NCBI GenBank assembly: GCA_030247855.1
Contig: JAPDRN010000112.1
Coordinates: forward strand, 50,623 to 114,622
Reading direction: 5' to 3'
Length of the DNA stretch: 64,000 bases
DNA from: Knufia peltigerae
Taxonomy: Eukaryota; Ascomycota; Eurotiomycetes; Chaetothyriales; Trichomeriaceae
Shown here: piece by piece, positions 45,599-56,957 of the stretch
How positions within the stretch are numbered: the stretch's first letter is position 1
Layout of the letters: the number at the start of each line of letters is the position of its first letter
The notes under the pieces: model-generated
What the model was told of the DNA's origin: nothing
Databases searched by the model: none
What the model saw: the letters and a program-made list of their open reading frames with translations, nothing else
Program-made: the position numbers and the translations under genes

Positions 45599-47187
45599 TG
45601 TGGTTGAAAGTTTTGCCTGTCGAGTTCTATGTAATGTGAGGTGTATGGATGCGTTTTGTTCCTTGGGGGGGCAAATTGGTATAGAAAAGGCGGGGCTCGA
45701 TTACTGTTCAGGGAAACAGTCGAGAGCAGCCGGATGCGCAGGGAAGAAGGATACAAGCCAGATGATATATGCGGAGTCGATATCGGATCGTTCTAGAATC
45801 TTTGCTGCCTTGATCCCCTAAGCGCGTGCGTATACGTATTGCTGATGGTCTCGTGCTAGGCAGTGAAAATCGGGCGCCCGAAGGTGGGAGATTGAGGAAT
45901 TCGGGGATCGCTTGTGGCAAAACGTGGGAATCTGGAGTCCTCGCTTGGAGCAGGGAGTATAATTAGATGTGAAGATGATGATGGTACGAAGAAAGATATG
46001 TTCAGAGATGCCACGAGGTTTTTGATCTTGTTGTAGGATTGCCACAGTCTCAATTACGACCGGTATGTTTTCTGGTGCTGATAAAGGAAGAACCGGAGAG
46101 ATGAGACCTAACTTGATGGTGAGCGATAAAAGACCCCAGGACTTATTCCGAGAAGCAGAAAACGGCAAATGTGAGCGCGAGCAAAGAGACTGCTGGATCT
46201 AGACACTTATGGTTCAATTGCCGTTTGGACTTGAGATTCAGTGGTTTTCGACGGCGCGATCACACGACGGTGCATAAATGAAGGAGCCTGTTTGGTGGAA
46301 TAGCAGCATCAAGTGCATGATGTTATCGAACCGAAGAAGCTCCACTGGCTAGGGAGTTCATTGACAGATGCTGGGTATGCCTTGATTACTGCTAGTCGGT
46401 CCACTTGAAGGGGCAACGGAAGCTGATGATTTGATATGAGGCACAAAAAAAGCGGCAGAAGATGGTGGAAGGGAATGCGCGGCGATGAGGTCAGCACAGC
46501 CATCAACGTCACAGGCCGAACAAGACTATCAAGGAACGGGCCAAACTGCTCCGCTACATCCCTTATTGCGAGTTGCGAGGTACTTCACTCTCTCTGCCTT
46601 TGCTGCGATCGATACCTTGGCGGTCGGATAGATCCTATTTCAACCGCCATGACAAGAACTCTGGGCCAGGCTTAGGTATCGTGAGAAATGGTATATACCC
46701 TCATTGAACACTCGTACAGTAATTCTCATGGCAATATGTAGAGTACAATCTCGACACTGAGCTGTGACTCCGTCGGCTATCTTTACCAGTGACTCTTCGA
46801 TCGATCAAGTCACTCCTATTGGGGGTGGTCTCTTTGATCTACAGAATCCCGGACACGTTATCAGGCATAACAATATCGTCACGACTTGTGCTGAGATAAA
46901 CAACGATAGGCACCCGACAATGCAAATAATCTTATCTAGCACAGCTTGGCCGACCATGATACGGAGTACGAGTCCAAGTAATCGTATTCGTAAAAGGCCG
47001 CAATTGGTTGCTGACATAGTAGCGCCAATTCTTCAGGCCACTCAACTCACTGTGCGGAGAAGGCAATGAATGGACTGCGCAGCATCGACGCTTCCGTTTT
47101 GTTCGCGTCAACAACAACAGCACAGTCTGAGTCCATGTTGACCGACACGTCAATCTGGTACCCCTGCTACTGAATTGACAGTTCGGC
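45599..47187. other. Long divergent intergenic region
   Basis: About 1.6 kb between two divergent genes. A TACGGAGTA motif lies at 46960-46968. The reading frames found on both strands are mutually overlapping and lack any domain. Confidence 0.5.
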
Positions 47188-47678
47188 ATGGCACCCAAAT
47201 TGAAGCCCAGAGGTTCCGCTTGGAATGCCCGAGTAAGTACCCCGTACACCCGTGCCTCGTGTCTCAATTCTCGAACTCACATGATACCTCACACATATAG
47301 ACAATAACGGCTCCCATTGCAGCAGTTGTAATGGCTGGCTTGCTCTACACCTATTCAATTACTTCCATCAGAGCCGCGAAAAGAAACGCAAAGCTTCACC
47401 GAGAAGCAGATGGCGGGCAACTCGACTTGCGCCGTGAGAGCTTGCGCAGGCACGGTGTGATAGACCAGGTCGAAGGCACCTCTGGCCTACAGCTTCTGAA
47501 AGATGCTAGAAGTGCAGACAAACAAGAGTCCAAATTCATGGGAGATGGAAAAGCTCAACCACTTGGTACGGAGCAAAAAGAGGAGGTGGGCGCCCCTCGG
47601 ACCAACAACGAAAGCATCCTCGAAGGCTACCGAGCTCCTGGAGCACTGAAAAAGTCCAAGGATGGCCTTGCAGAATAG
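47188..47678 (+). CDS. Small single-pass membrane protein of unknown function
   Basis: Exons 47188-47232 and 47301-47678 give 140 residues. MAPKLKPRGSAWNAR is followed by a hydrophobic helix (TITAPIAAVVMAGLLYTYS, about residues 16-34) and a basic, helical, charged C-terminal part (RAAKRNAKLHREADGG onwards). The charge distribution would place the long tail in the cytosol, or in the matrix if the protein is mitochondrial. The intron is 68 nt with a good donor (GTAAGT). I recognise no named family. Confidence 0.75.
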
Positions 47679-48960
47679 TCATCCGAACGACGGACGGTAG
47701 ATGAGATTTTAAGGAAATCAACACGCGAGACTGAGGCTCATGAAATCCTCCAGGTCCCCAATACCGTCGCACACAGGCTGGTCTAAGTGTCGTCTCTCAC
47801 GAATGGACGTGCCGGCTATTCCTTGTGTTTCGCGACGTAGCAGGATCCATCGTGGACAATACTGAGGACTCTGAGCTGAGGTGGCTGCGGGTCGACACTG
47901 CGCACACAGCAATTGTTGCGACTAAAACTTGCAGTTACGCACAAGCGGAGTCAATTATCTCACGAACCCAGGGTTACCTGCAACGTCACACCTCAGGACG
48001 TATTACCGGAGAGATGTCTCCTATCTCCATCGGCCCAGCGACTGTGCCTCGAAGAAGAGATGTCTGAGAAGGGCACTGGGTGTAAAGTCGATGGATTTGA
48101 GTACCGAACGGTGTCCATCTAGGCTCATCCTGCTTGGTGCCATCTGTGAGATTGGCGTGTGAGCAATGCCTATGCACCAGGGCAAGTCTACACCTGCAAA
48201 CTGTACTCTATCTATAAAGTTTGGTAAAATCTTCAAGTAAATACGAATCGACGGCAATGTAGCACATCTCGTCGAGTTCAATCCTTGCATCTGGACAGGG
48301 ACAGTTTCTCCGAGATGTGGAGTTGCATTGTGTTAGCGACTCAGATCAAGCGAATCTGGGGTTGAGAATGCGGTGGTGGCTTTTCTCCTCCCACCAACGG
48401 GCGACACTCCGCCACCCTTGACCAGCCTTCAGACTCCCCTCGAACCAGCTTCAGCTGATCATATACTTTCTCCGCCCGTCAATCAGATCATTCGCAGGAT
48501 GCTCCTCTCCCCCAGAAAACGATGGGAATGTCATCAAAGATCCCGCCCCATCGAATGAGAATGCTCGAAGAAGATACGCTCGTCAAGGAAAATGCGCACT
48601 TCGTGTCCCTTCCCCGTAAAAGGGTTCAGAACGATGGTTAATACAAGTGGCCATCGCAAACTCTCTTTTCCACAACTTTGAAGCGTGGCGGTATTGATTG
48701 GGGCTAGCATAAAACGCAAAAGGGCGGTTGATTCTTTCCACACTCCTCGTTTCTCTCATCTCTTCCTTTTGTACAGCGAGATTCTTGCACTTCCACGACT
48801 ACCCTCTTCCCCTCTCATGTTCGTGCTGAAAGACAGGATATTGGGAGCGGCCGATATTGCTATTACGACATGCTTGATCTTTGCGACATCACCAAAAGTA
48901 TCGATGCAACATGAAGCACGTCAGATAGGCAATGATTGTACAAGAAATCTCTAGTCGATA
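47679..48960. other. Intergenic region upstream of the rhodopsin-MFS gene
   Basis: 1.28 kb with only short, overlapping frames. The right part, with pyrimidine-rich stretches around 48730-48800, is the likely promoter of the fusion gene. Confidence 0.5.
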
Positions 48961-51867
48961 ATGGTACCTGACCGCGGACCAACAACCTCAGCCGTTACCA
49001 TCGTTATAACAGTCTTGGCCACCTTGTTCGTTGTTGGTCGCTTCTATACAAGAATATGGCTGGTTAAATCCGTGAAACAGGACGACTGGTGGATTTTGGC
49101 AGCATGGGTGCTTGCTGTTGGCTTCTCGGCCTCAATATGCACTGCGGTCAAATATGGCTTGGGCAAGCACAAGAACGACATTTCTGACGAGGATTTCAGC
49201 TCACTGCGCAAGGCCGAATATGCTTTCTCAATCCTATACAATCCAGCCCTCATGCTCACCAAGACGTCCATCGTCGTATTCTTCCTCTCCGTCATGTCCA
49301 AGGACGTTGACCCTGTATTCAAGTGGTGCAACTGGTTAACCCTTGTACTTGTTAATGCCGTCGGCACGGCACTGACCTTGTACAACATTTTTCAGTGTCG
49401 CCCAATCGTTCAGGCATGGGCATATCCTCGGTCAACCGATGCAAAATGCGCCGACATAGTCACCTTGTATCTCTCATCAGCTCCTGTCAATATTATCACA
49501 GACATTGCCCTACTGGTCCTTCCCATGCCGATCCTCACCGGCATGCGACTGCCTCGAAAGCAAAAAATCATCCTGCTGCTGACATTTAGTGCTGGAGCTT
49601 TTGTGGCGGCGGTGGACGTGGTCCGCATCGCATATCTCCAAAATGCAGCGCTAAACCGGTTAAAACTGGTCAAGACCGACGGAGGCTCTAGTGGCCGTAT
49701 TGTCGAAGAGAACGATTTCTCCTGGTACGCCAGTTTGAGTTTCATGTGGTCGGCAGTCGAGGTCTGCACGGGGATTATTTGTGCATGCGTGCCGAGCCTG
49801 AAACCACTCTTTCTTCGTTTCCTTCCACGCATGGTCAGGGACGTCGGGGATACCCAGATCGGTAACGACAAGCCCAGCGTCGTCAATCCCGGCATGCCCA
49901 TTGGTGATATCTCGATTCTCAATAACCCAGCCGCATTCAGGCAGCCTCAAACCAAAGAATACCGTGGAGACGAAGATGGAGATCAAATGGGCTTTCTCAA
50001 CATGCTTTCACAGTCTCCAGATGAAGACACCACTACAGTTTCCAGGGTATCTACGAGGTTGTCTCGGAGGAGCACCGCAAAGACAACCACTTCCGATTTC
50101 GGGTTTGTCAAGACCTACAAGAACCGAAACATGTTGAGGTTGTCGACAAAAGAGAGCATCTGGCCTGTTGCTGTCATCACCCTCGTCTTCTTCTTGTGGG
50201 GCTTGGCATATGGGTTTTTGAGCAGCCTCAACTCCAGGTTCCAGGAAGTGGCGAAGCTCTCTACTGGACAAGGAGTTGGGCTTCATTCGGCTTATTATGC
50301 CGGTTACCTGGTAGGACCCCTTACATTGGGCCGCTTCATTCTCAAGAGATATGGCTTCAAAGCCTCCATGATTTCAGGTCTATGCGTCTATGGTTGCGGC
50401 ACTCTGGTTTTCTGGCCATCGGCAGTGCTGACCTCGTATCCTGCCTTTGTTGTCTCGAACTTCATTGTGGGAGTTGGTCTCTCTTGCCTGGAGATAGCCG
50501 CCAATCCATATACCTCGCTTTGTGGCCCTCTAGAATACGCTGAAATTCGGCTGAATATATCGCAAGCATTTCAAGCCATCGGTACTGTATGCTCACCTCT
50601 ATTGGCAACCAAGGTGTTATTCAACAATGTCCTGAATGCCCCCTCCCTTGTGAACGTGCAGTGGACATATTTGGGCATTGCCCTATTCGACTTCGCACTT
50701 GCGGTGGTTTTCTTTTACATCCCCCTCCCCGAGGCAACCGATGAACAGCTAGATGAATTGGCAGATCGACGAAGCGCGGCTTACCGGGCTTCTGTGGGAC
50801 CTTGGAAGGTTGTGTATGTCACCCTTGGGTTTGGAGTGTTCAGTCAATGGTGCTATGTTGGGCAACAAGAGTGCATTGGTGGTTCAATCGAATCCTTGAT
50901 CCAGGTCGTGAAGCCGCACACCAATCTCCACCCGTTCGATTTCGAAACAGTAGGCCACACTGTATTCATGGCTGGCCGATTCTTGACCGCATTCCTCGAC
51001 TACTTTATCAAACCGCGTTTGGTTCTCCTAGGACTTTTCGTCGGACTCATTGTTTGCTTAGGGCTACAAATGCACCTCGTCGCCGATGCAGCGGCGGCCG
51101 TTGCAATGCTTTCATTTTTCTTCGAGGCAGGAATTTTCAGCAACATCTTTGCAACTTCCATGCGTGGCCTGGGCGGTCACACCAAAACCGGTTCCGCCTT
51201 TATGACGGCTGCGATATCTGGAGGTGCTGTCTTTCCTCCCATCATGTGGGCGGTGTTCAACGTACGCGGTACCAAATACGCGTATAGCGTTCCTTTGGCG
51301 GCCGCGGTGTCCGGAATGATCTTCCCAATTTATTTGAACCTAGTACGTGCGGCCAGAGTACAGGTGGATCCCGAGTACAAGTCCAAGTCACGCAGGCATA
51401 TCTTCAGAAGCTTCAGTCAGACGACTTCGGATTCGGACGACACCTTTAAAAATTCTGGCCTTGGTCAAACCACGACAAGGCACCATAAGACGGATGGAGG
51501 CATGTCTTCTAGCACGAACTATGAAGGGCGACCTGAAATCGATCACGTCGAAAGGAAATGCAGTGGCGAAAGTCGCCAGAGCCCAGCATCTCCGATTTTC
51601 ACATTGGACTTTGGGGATGAAAAGAATCAGATGAAGCACATCCAGCCACCTCAATCAAGACCGACAAAGGGATACGTGGGAGAGCTGACGCTTTGGCCAG
51701 GTGACGACGATTCTGGTGTCAGTTCTGATACCGACAGGAGGCCACACCAGGAGGCTGCCACTGTCAACGCTCATGATCCAAGCGTCGCGTGTGAAGGCGA
51801 AGCTTCCGGGAAGGGTAAGAACCGTAACAGCTTGGACGATTATCATGCTATAATGAGAGAACTTTGA
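48961..51867 (+). CDS. Fusion protein: fungal rhodopsin-type 7-TM domain plus fucose-permease-like MFS
   Basis: One uninterrupted frame of 968 residues. Residues 1-285 form a fungal rhodopsin-type (SAT4/Pth11-related) integral membrane domain: helix 1 with FVVGRFYTRIW, the conserved QDDWWILAAW, a TKTSIVVFFL helix, FQCRPIVQAW with a later Cys, and SSAPVNIITDIALLVLPMPI. A polar linker follows (about 286-397, Ser/Thr-rich). Residues 398-795 are a full MFS transporter of the fucose:proton-symporter type: FFLWGLAYGFLSSLNSRFQ, SAYYAGYLVGPLTLGR and SCLEIAANPYTSLCGP, with second-half helices to about 795. A polar tail completes the protein. There is no stop, frame change or splice signal between the domains. 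It could be a sensor-transporter. Confidence 0.9.
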   Translation: MVPDRGPTTSAVTIVITVLATLFVVGRFYTRIWLVKSVKQDDWWILAAWVLAVGFSASICTAVKYGLGKHKNDISDEDFSSLRKAEYAFSILYNPALMLTKTSIVVFFLSVMSKDVDPVFKWCNWLTLVLVNAVGTALTLYNIFQCRPIVQAWAYPRSTDAKCADIVTLYLSSAPVNIITDIALLVLPMPILTGMRLPRKQKIILLLTFSAGAFVAAVDVVRIAYLQNAALNRLKLVKTDGGSSGRIVEENDFSWYASLSFMWSAVEVCTGIICACVPSLKPLFLRFLPRMVRDVGDTQIGNDKPSVVNPGMPIGDISILNNPAAFRQPQTKEYRGDEDGDQMGFLNMLSQSPDEDTTTVSRVSTRLSRRSTAKTTTSDFGFVKTYKNRNMLRLSTKESIWPVAVITLVFFLWGLAYGFLSSLNSRFQEVAKLSTGQGVGLHSAYYAGYLVGPLTLGRFILKRYGFKASMISGLCVYGCGTLVFWPSAVLTSYPAFVVSNFIVGVGLSCLEIAANPYTSLCGPLEYAEIRLNISQAFQAIGTVCSPLLATKVLFNNVLNAPSLVNVQWTYLGIALFDFALAVVFFYIPLPEATDEQLDELADRRSAAYRASVGPWKVVYVTLGFGVFSQWCYVGQQECIGGSIESLIQVVKPHTNLHPFDFETVGHTVFMAGRFLTAFLDYFIKPRLVLLGLFVGLIVCLGLQMHLVADAAAAVAMLSFFFEAGIFSNIFATSMRGLGGHTKTGSAFMTAAISGGAVFPPIMWAVFNVRGTKYAYSVPLAAAVSGMIFPIYLNLVRAARVQVDPEYKSKSRRHIFRSFSQTTSDSDDTFKNSGLGQTTTRHHKTDGGMSSSTNYEGRPEIDHVERKCSGESRQSPASPIFTLDFGDEKNQMKHIQPPQSRPTKGYVGELTLWPGDDDSGVSSDTDRRPHQEAATVNAHDPSVACEGEASGKGKNRNSLDDYHAIMREL

Positions 51868-54210
51868 GCGCATGTCTCGACATGCTACATTCGGGGTTGA
51901 GTTTATTCAATTTGTTGCGTTCAAGCGATGTGTATATATTCGTGTACAGAGGACTACTATTTCGGACCTTACGGAACACAGACATGGTTCTAGTATATTT
52001 ACTTGGATGCAGTGCTGTCTGCGTCCACCTATATTGTCGGATATGCGGCTCAGGTTGTCGCATTGTGCTTTCCTCCTAGGCGTACCCGCGTTCTGCAGTA
52101 ATCATGAGATGATTGCAGCTACTAAAGCTCTCGTCATAGAACAGTAGTTGGTTGGGATTGATTCATTTTGTTGGGTCTGCGTAGGCTGCAGAACAGCCAG
52201 CTTGAGTCTATGGAACTGGCATGCATGAAGGATGGAGTTCAAGAGCTTGCATAATCTAGACTCCGGATGAGGCCGAATAGCCGGTGGTATGGATAATGGC
52301 ACTGGCCTTGTCGCGTGGTGTCTATCGCACGCACCATCAAGGAAACGCGGGCTGGACACGGTGCACAGGCTTCTTGATATGCAACGGAGACGGAGACTCT
52401 GTTTGACTTCACTGACAGAGCAGATACTCCCATGTTAGAGCATCGACCATCAATTCGAGGCCCGGTGGTCGCTGCGAAGGTCGAAAAAGAGCTTTGGAAA
52501 AGCGTACAATTGGGCACCTCGAGCACGAAAATTTTTTCTCGCGGGACGAGTAAAGTATCGGTGATGAAAACTACCATGGCGCACCTCATGCAAGATTCAT
52601 CATTTTTGCGAGGATTTGCCGCCGTCTGATGCATCTGCAACCTGCAGAAGAGGTGGTTCCTGCATGAGCGAGGCGCATTGTGAATGGACACAAGCCTGAC
52701 AGTCTGAATCGGAAAAGGGAACAGCACATACATACATACTGCGGTCGTACGCGGAAGAAGATACATAAAAGCTCGGCGCCGTACTGAGTCGGTTGCACTC
52801 CCGTATGATCGAGCTGAGTGGGCAATGTCAAAGTCCGTATAGCGAACAAAGCTGCACTGAAAGACGTTGCTGCAACCTCTTTACTCGTACGGATACGAAG
52901 ACGTCGATTGTGGGCGCGTTGGAAAGCCGGACTGTCCCTCATAGAGGCGGAGCAAACGAGCGTTGACCACCGTGCAGGCCCGTCAGCGAAAGTCAGGCAC
53001 AGGGGGAAGATCTGATCACCGCTTATCCCCTTGAGGCCTAGAAGTCGCTCGTACCTGGTACCTGAATCCGCCCACGTTTTCTGGCCGAACAAATCGCCTT
53101 AGGGCGACAAGAAGCTTAGGGAATTCAACTGCCTACATTCGCCTCCAGTCGCCCCCAATGGCTTAGGCCGGTGACCTACTGCAGTACAGTACCTGTGGTG
53201 ATGGACCACTTGGGAGGTTTCCGTTTCGGCGGGCGCCACGAAGCCGCCCCCGAAGCCATTCGTACAGTACCCAATCCCTGTCCGGACCTACCTACTGCAC
53301 GGAGTACGTACTTGTACGTTGCAGCTGCATGCTCCATCCAGCTGCATTGCAATGGAGTCTTGTCTGTGCCTGACCCCGGCGACTGGAGCAGCCACTGATC
53401 CTGTGTTTCTGCCGAATCTCCCACTGCCGAGAGTCCACATTGCCCCTGGGCCGGAAACGGTTGGGCATGTGTGTGCGCCTACCGTTCTGGCATCGCAAAC
53501 TGCGCACAGAGCAGGTCCAGTTTGACAGACTCCCAGACAGCTTCTCAACATGCAAGGAGAGGGGACACAATGGGGAATCCCGCCCAAGAAGCTCTGTGCA
53601 ACGACTCCGTCCAATACAGTGGTTACTGGATGTGCGAGCTAAGGGGTAGGGATTAGACCAATGGAGGATCTTGACGGCCTACCATTCTCCTCACAGGCGC
53701 ATGGTTCTCCTCTCCTACTCCTGGATCGCATGAGGTGACGAGTATCAAGCAAGGGCTGGACTCCATCAACTATTTTCTTTGTCTTCTTTTTCTGATCCCA
53801 CAGTGCTACCAAAAATTCTCTTTCCCTTTTCTTCATTCTTTCAACTGGCACTACGCCTCTCACTCTCTTTTCTCTTTATCTACTTATCCTTTGTCCCGCC
53901 CGTCGGCAGTAGAGATTCCACACTCTCTCTCTCGTTCTTTCATCCCACGGTCACTACCTCTTCCAGCACTCGCATTACTTGAGGACTTGACGCCCTCTTG
54001 TCAATCCTTTTATCACCAACACATTCTCTGCTAGACTTGTCATCGCGACAAAAAAGCTCTACCTAAGCTCGACGCTGCTCGACATTCTCTTCGTGATTCG
54101 TCCACAAGATCCAAAGACAAACTGTAGAGCCAGATCTCCAGTCATTTTCGAACCTCGTCCAAAACGATACAACATTTCCCTCAAGGAACGCCGACCAACT
54201 ATCTTCCATT
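51868..54210. other. Long intergenic region, no gene seen
   Basis: 2.3 kb. Frames up to 175 codons occur on the minus strand (52239-52766, 52586-53092) but they overlap each other, have no start context and show no domain. The right end (53.75-54.2 kb) is rich in CT runs and is the likely promoter and leader of the secreted-protein gene. Confidence 0.5.
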
Positions 54211-55131
54211 ATGGCCGTACTCAAGAACATCACCCTCGCAGCGTTGCTGCTCGCTCCTTTCACCATGGCTGCTCCCCGTCTAGATGCGCGAGCCATGTAC
54301 ACCCATACCGACACTGAAATCGTTTGGGTGACTGTTGAAGAAACCACCACTATCTGGCTTGAACCCGGCGCACCAACTCCGGCCCCGGCGCCTGTTGCTG
54401 CTGCCGATACAACCACTGTCGCTGTTGCAAACAGCTCGGCCACCTCTGGTCCCGCTGTCTTTGCCGCCCAAACTATCTACGGCCCTTCGACGACCATGGC
54501 AACTGTCGCCGGTGCTGCTGCTGCTCCAGCTGCCCCTCCAGCGTCCTCTCCTGCCGCAGCTGCGTGGTCGTCTGCACCGGCCCCGGCCCCAGTCGCACCA
54601 GCTCCGGCTTCTCCGGCTCCCGCTGCTGAGTCCTCGCCCGCTGCTGCTTCTGCCGCATCTGCACCCGCCCCGTCAGCCTCATCCTCGAATGGTGGTGGCA
54701 GCCCTAAAGACATCAGCGCCTCCCAATCGGCAACCTGCGAGGGTACCGGCGCTGCTTGCGTCGGTGACGTAACTCATTGGGATGGAGGTAAGTTTGTGCT
54801 GCATCCCCTGTGTTGGTTTGATGCCGTGCGCTGACGTGTAATGAATTTTTTAGGTCTCGGTGCATGCGGCTGGAACGTCAACACAAACAGTGATCTCTCA
54901 ATCGCTCTTCCCTATCAATTCATGGGTACCCAGTCGAATGGAAACCCTTACTGTGGACGTTCGGTGACTCTGTACAACCCCACCTCGGGCACCACGGTTC
55001 AGGCCAAGGTCGGCGACAAGTGTATGGGTTGCGTCGACCGTGCCATTGATTGTACCGATGCCTTGTTCAATGCCATCACCGATGGGACAGGTAATGGCCG
55101 TGTCCATGGCATTGAATGGTGGTTCAGTTAG
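54211..55131 (+). CDS. Secreted RlpA-like double-psi beta-barrel protein
   Basis: Exons 54211-54787 and 54854-55131 give 284 residues. The signal peptide is about 20 residues (MAVLKNITLAALLLAPFTMA). A Thr-rich stretch and a long Ala/Pro/Ser linker (about 55-165, with repeated APAP and SSP units) lead to the C-terminal double-psi beta-barrel domain. That domain has GACGWN, YCGRSVTLYNP, VGDKCMGC, and the ending DCTDALFNAI with WWF. This is the barwin/expansin-like fold of fungal secreted proteins related to allergen Asp f 7. The aspartate of bacterial transglycosylase RlpA is replaced by the context GDKCMGCVDRA, so lytic activity is doubtful; binding to wall glycans is more likely. The Ala/Pro linker is probably O-mannosylated. 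Confidence 0.9.
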
Positions 55132-55487
55132 ATGCCTTTCTTATCCCTAGATATCTGAGTCAGTGACTTGGGATTTGGTGATTATTTCTGAAGGAGACAG
55201 GGAGAAGAAATGCATGACATGACTTTTGAAAAGTCGATCATGGAGAAGTACAGTACATGATTTTTGGGGGGGCAAGGGTTTCTGGAAGCCTTGAACAAAG
55301 ATAAACAAATCCTCCAAACCCTGTTTCTTGGGCCGGATTTTGTTACTTGATTTTTTGTCATATATCAACCAACCAGGTGTTGCTGGATATATACTAGAAA
55401 ATTTTAAGCCCAAGGAAATCTCGGTCGTGAAGGGGTCAAGTTTGTGGATTTTTTAACGAACATTTATGAACAAATAGGAAAGGAGAT

Positions 55488-55561
55488 GGGATATAGGATA
55501 TAGGATATAGGAAATATGGAATTATGAATCAAGCGCCATTGCATCCATCCATCCATCCATG
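55488..55561. repeat. Two short tandem repeats
   Basis: GGATATA-type units recur between about 55488 and 55512, followed by a CATC tetranucleotide run (four to five units) between about 55540 and 55561. Both are simple sequence repeats of unknown effect. Confidence 0.7.
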
Positions 55562-56030
55562 ATTCAGAATTTTTGGGGTATATGGAAAATGAAGTGGAAA
55601 GATTCCAAAACACCATCATCATTTTAACCCCTTTTCCACGGGGTGCAGTCTTAACGATATGTCCAGTTTTCACTTCCCTTTCTACGAAACACATCAATAT
55701 GGTAGCATGTGAGGGTTCTTGCGTCACTTGAAATATGACCTTACTTTACGGAAGCATTCAGTCATGTAGTTTTCCAGATGAGATTCCTCTAGGTAGGTAT
55801 GGAATGTTACATGTACTTTACTCCTTACAGAGAACACCTCCACCGCGTCATACGCGTTACGTCCGTGCGTATTCGGTAGCTGCTCATAAGTAGATATCGT
55901 GATGCGTGTGTGTGAGAATACTCTTCACGCGGATGTACTGCACGAGCCCTACAGTACTTTGACACGTAGTGGAGGGGTCGTGATGTTCTCCGTGACTAGT
56001 ACGGGAGTACGGGGGGTATAAGCCGCGCAC

Positions 56031-56048
56031 GTACTCCGTACGGAGTAC
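56031..56048. repeat. Perfect 18-bp palindrome built from TACTCCGTA
   Basis: GTACTCCGTA followed directly by CGGAGTAC forms a perfect inverted repeat without a spacer. The core recurs singly at many intergenic places in this window. Confidence 0.8.
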
Positions 56049-56957
56049 TACGTATTCTGTACGTCAATCGGAACTCAAGGGGGTATGGGATATAGGAGGC
56101 CTAAATACGTAGTACACCTTACAGTACGGAGTACTTCGTACTCGGTAGACCACTTCGCGTTATCATCACGCACTTTTGACAAGGTATCAAGAGAAACTGC
56201 TTAGCGAGGTCAAGCATTTCACGGGGTAAGAGGGAGTAAGAACTATGATGAAATCTTTCACTACGATACCATATTCGTAACCATCAAGATTTATACCGAA
56301 TACAGAGACCTTCCCTGGTCTCGTAGCTCAGCATCTTAAGTATTTACTCCTTGACGTTTGCTTTGGTTTGGTACTTTTTGACGAAAAAGCTACCGAGTCG
56401 CCTCGGCAGTGGATTCGATCGGACCTTCGGTCGTCAATGATGAATTACTGTAGTTGCAAAGTGATCGAAGAGGATTCGGCTTCTTACGCGCAACTCCAAC
56501 CATCAACCCCGTAAAAACAAGCCATAACAAGGCAAGGCCGCCCAGTTGTCGTGCAAATTCGTTCAATCGCTTGCCTGAAGCTGTTCTTTGGTATATGTGT
56601 CAGCGGCGTGCGTCAGCTATAGCCAGCTGCTATGCATGGAAACAACCCGGTTCCGTCAGCGATATTCGAGGACAACAAGGGTCGAAATTAGCCGATTTGT
56701 TAAGTAAAATAGGAATTCTAGGTAGCGAGCATGCATTACACCGCGCACGCAGTAAGACCGGTATTCTGTAGCAAATACAGACGTATATATACTCCTTGTG
56801 CGCAAGTATACAGAAGGAAGAGCCGACCATCCAGAAGCTGCTGATGCGACCCTCGATATTCCCGTTGCTCACTGCGGACAAGCCAGGCAAGTGAACAGAT
56901 AGCAGCCACCACAGTTACGGAGTTCCGAGGTTATCAAAAAAGAAAAAGAAAAAAACA

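Larger units (their letters stand above)
55132..56957. other. Repeat-containing intergenic region
   Basis: 1.8 kb of AT-biased sequence with no supported gene. It contains a GGATATA tandem (about 55488-55512), CATC repeats (about 55540-55561), an 18-bp palindrome at 56031-56048 and another TACGGAGTA at 56125-56133. Several other TAC/GTA-rich palindromic pieces lie at 55990-56150. It may be relic or regulatory DNA. Confidence 0.55.

Noticed and set aside
52239..53092. Minus-strand frames of 168-175 codons
   Set aside because: They overlap each other in different frames, have no recognisable domain and no splice or start context.
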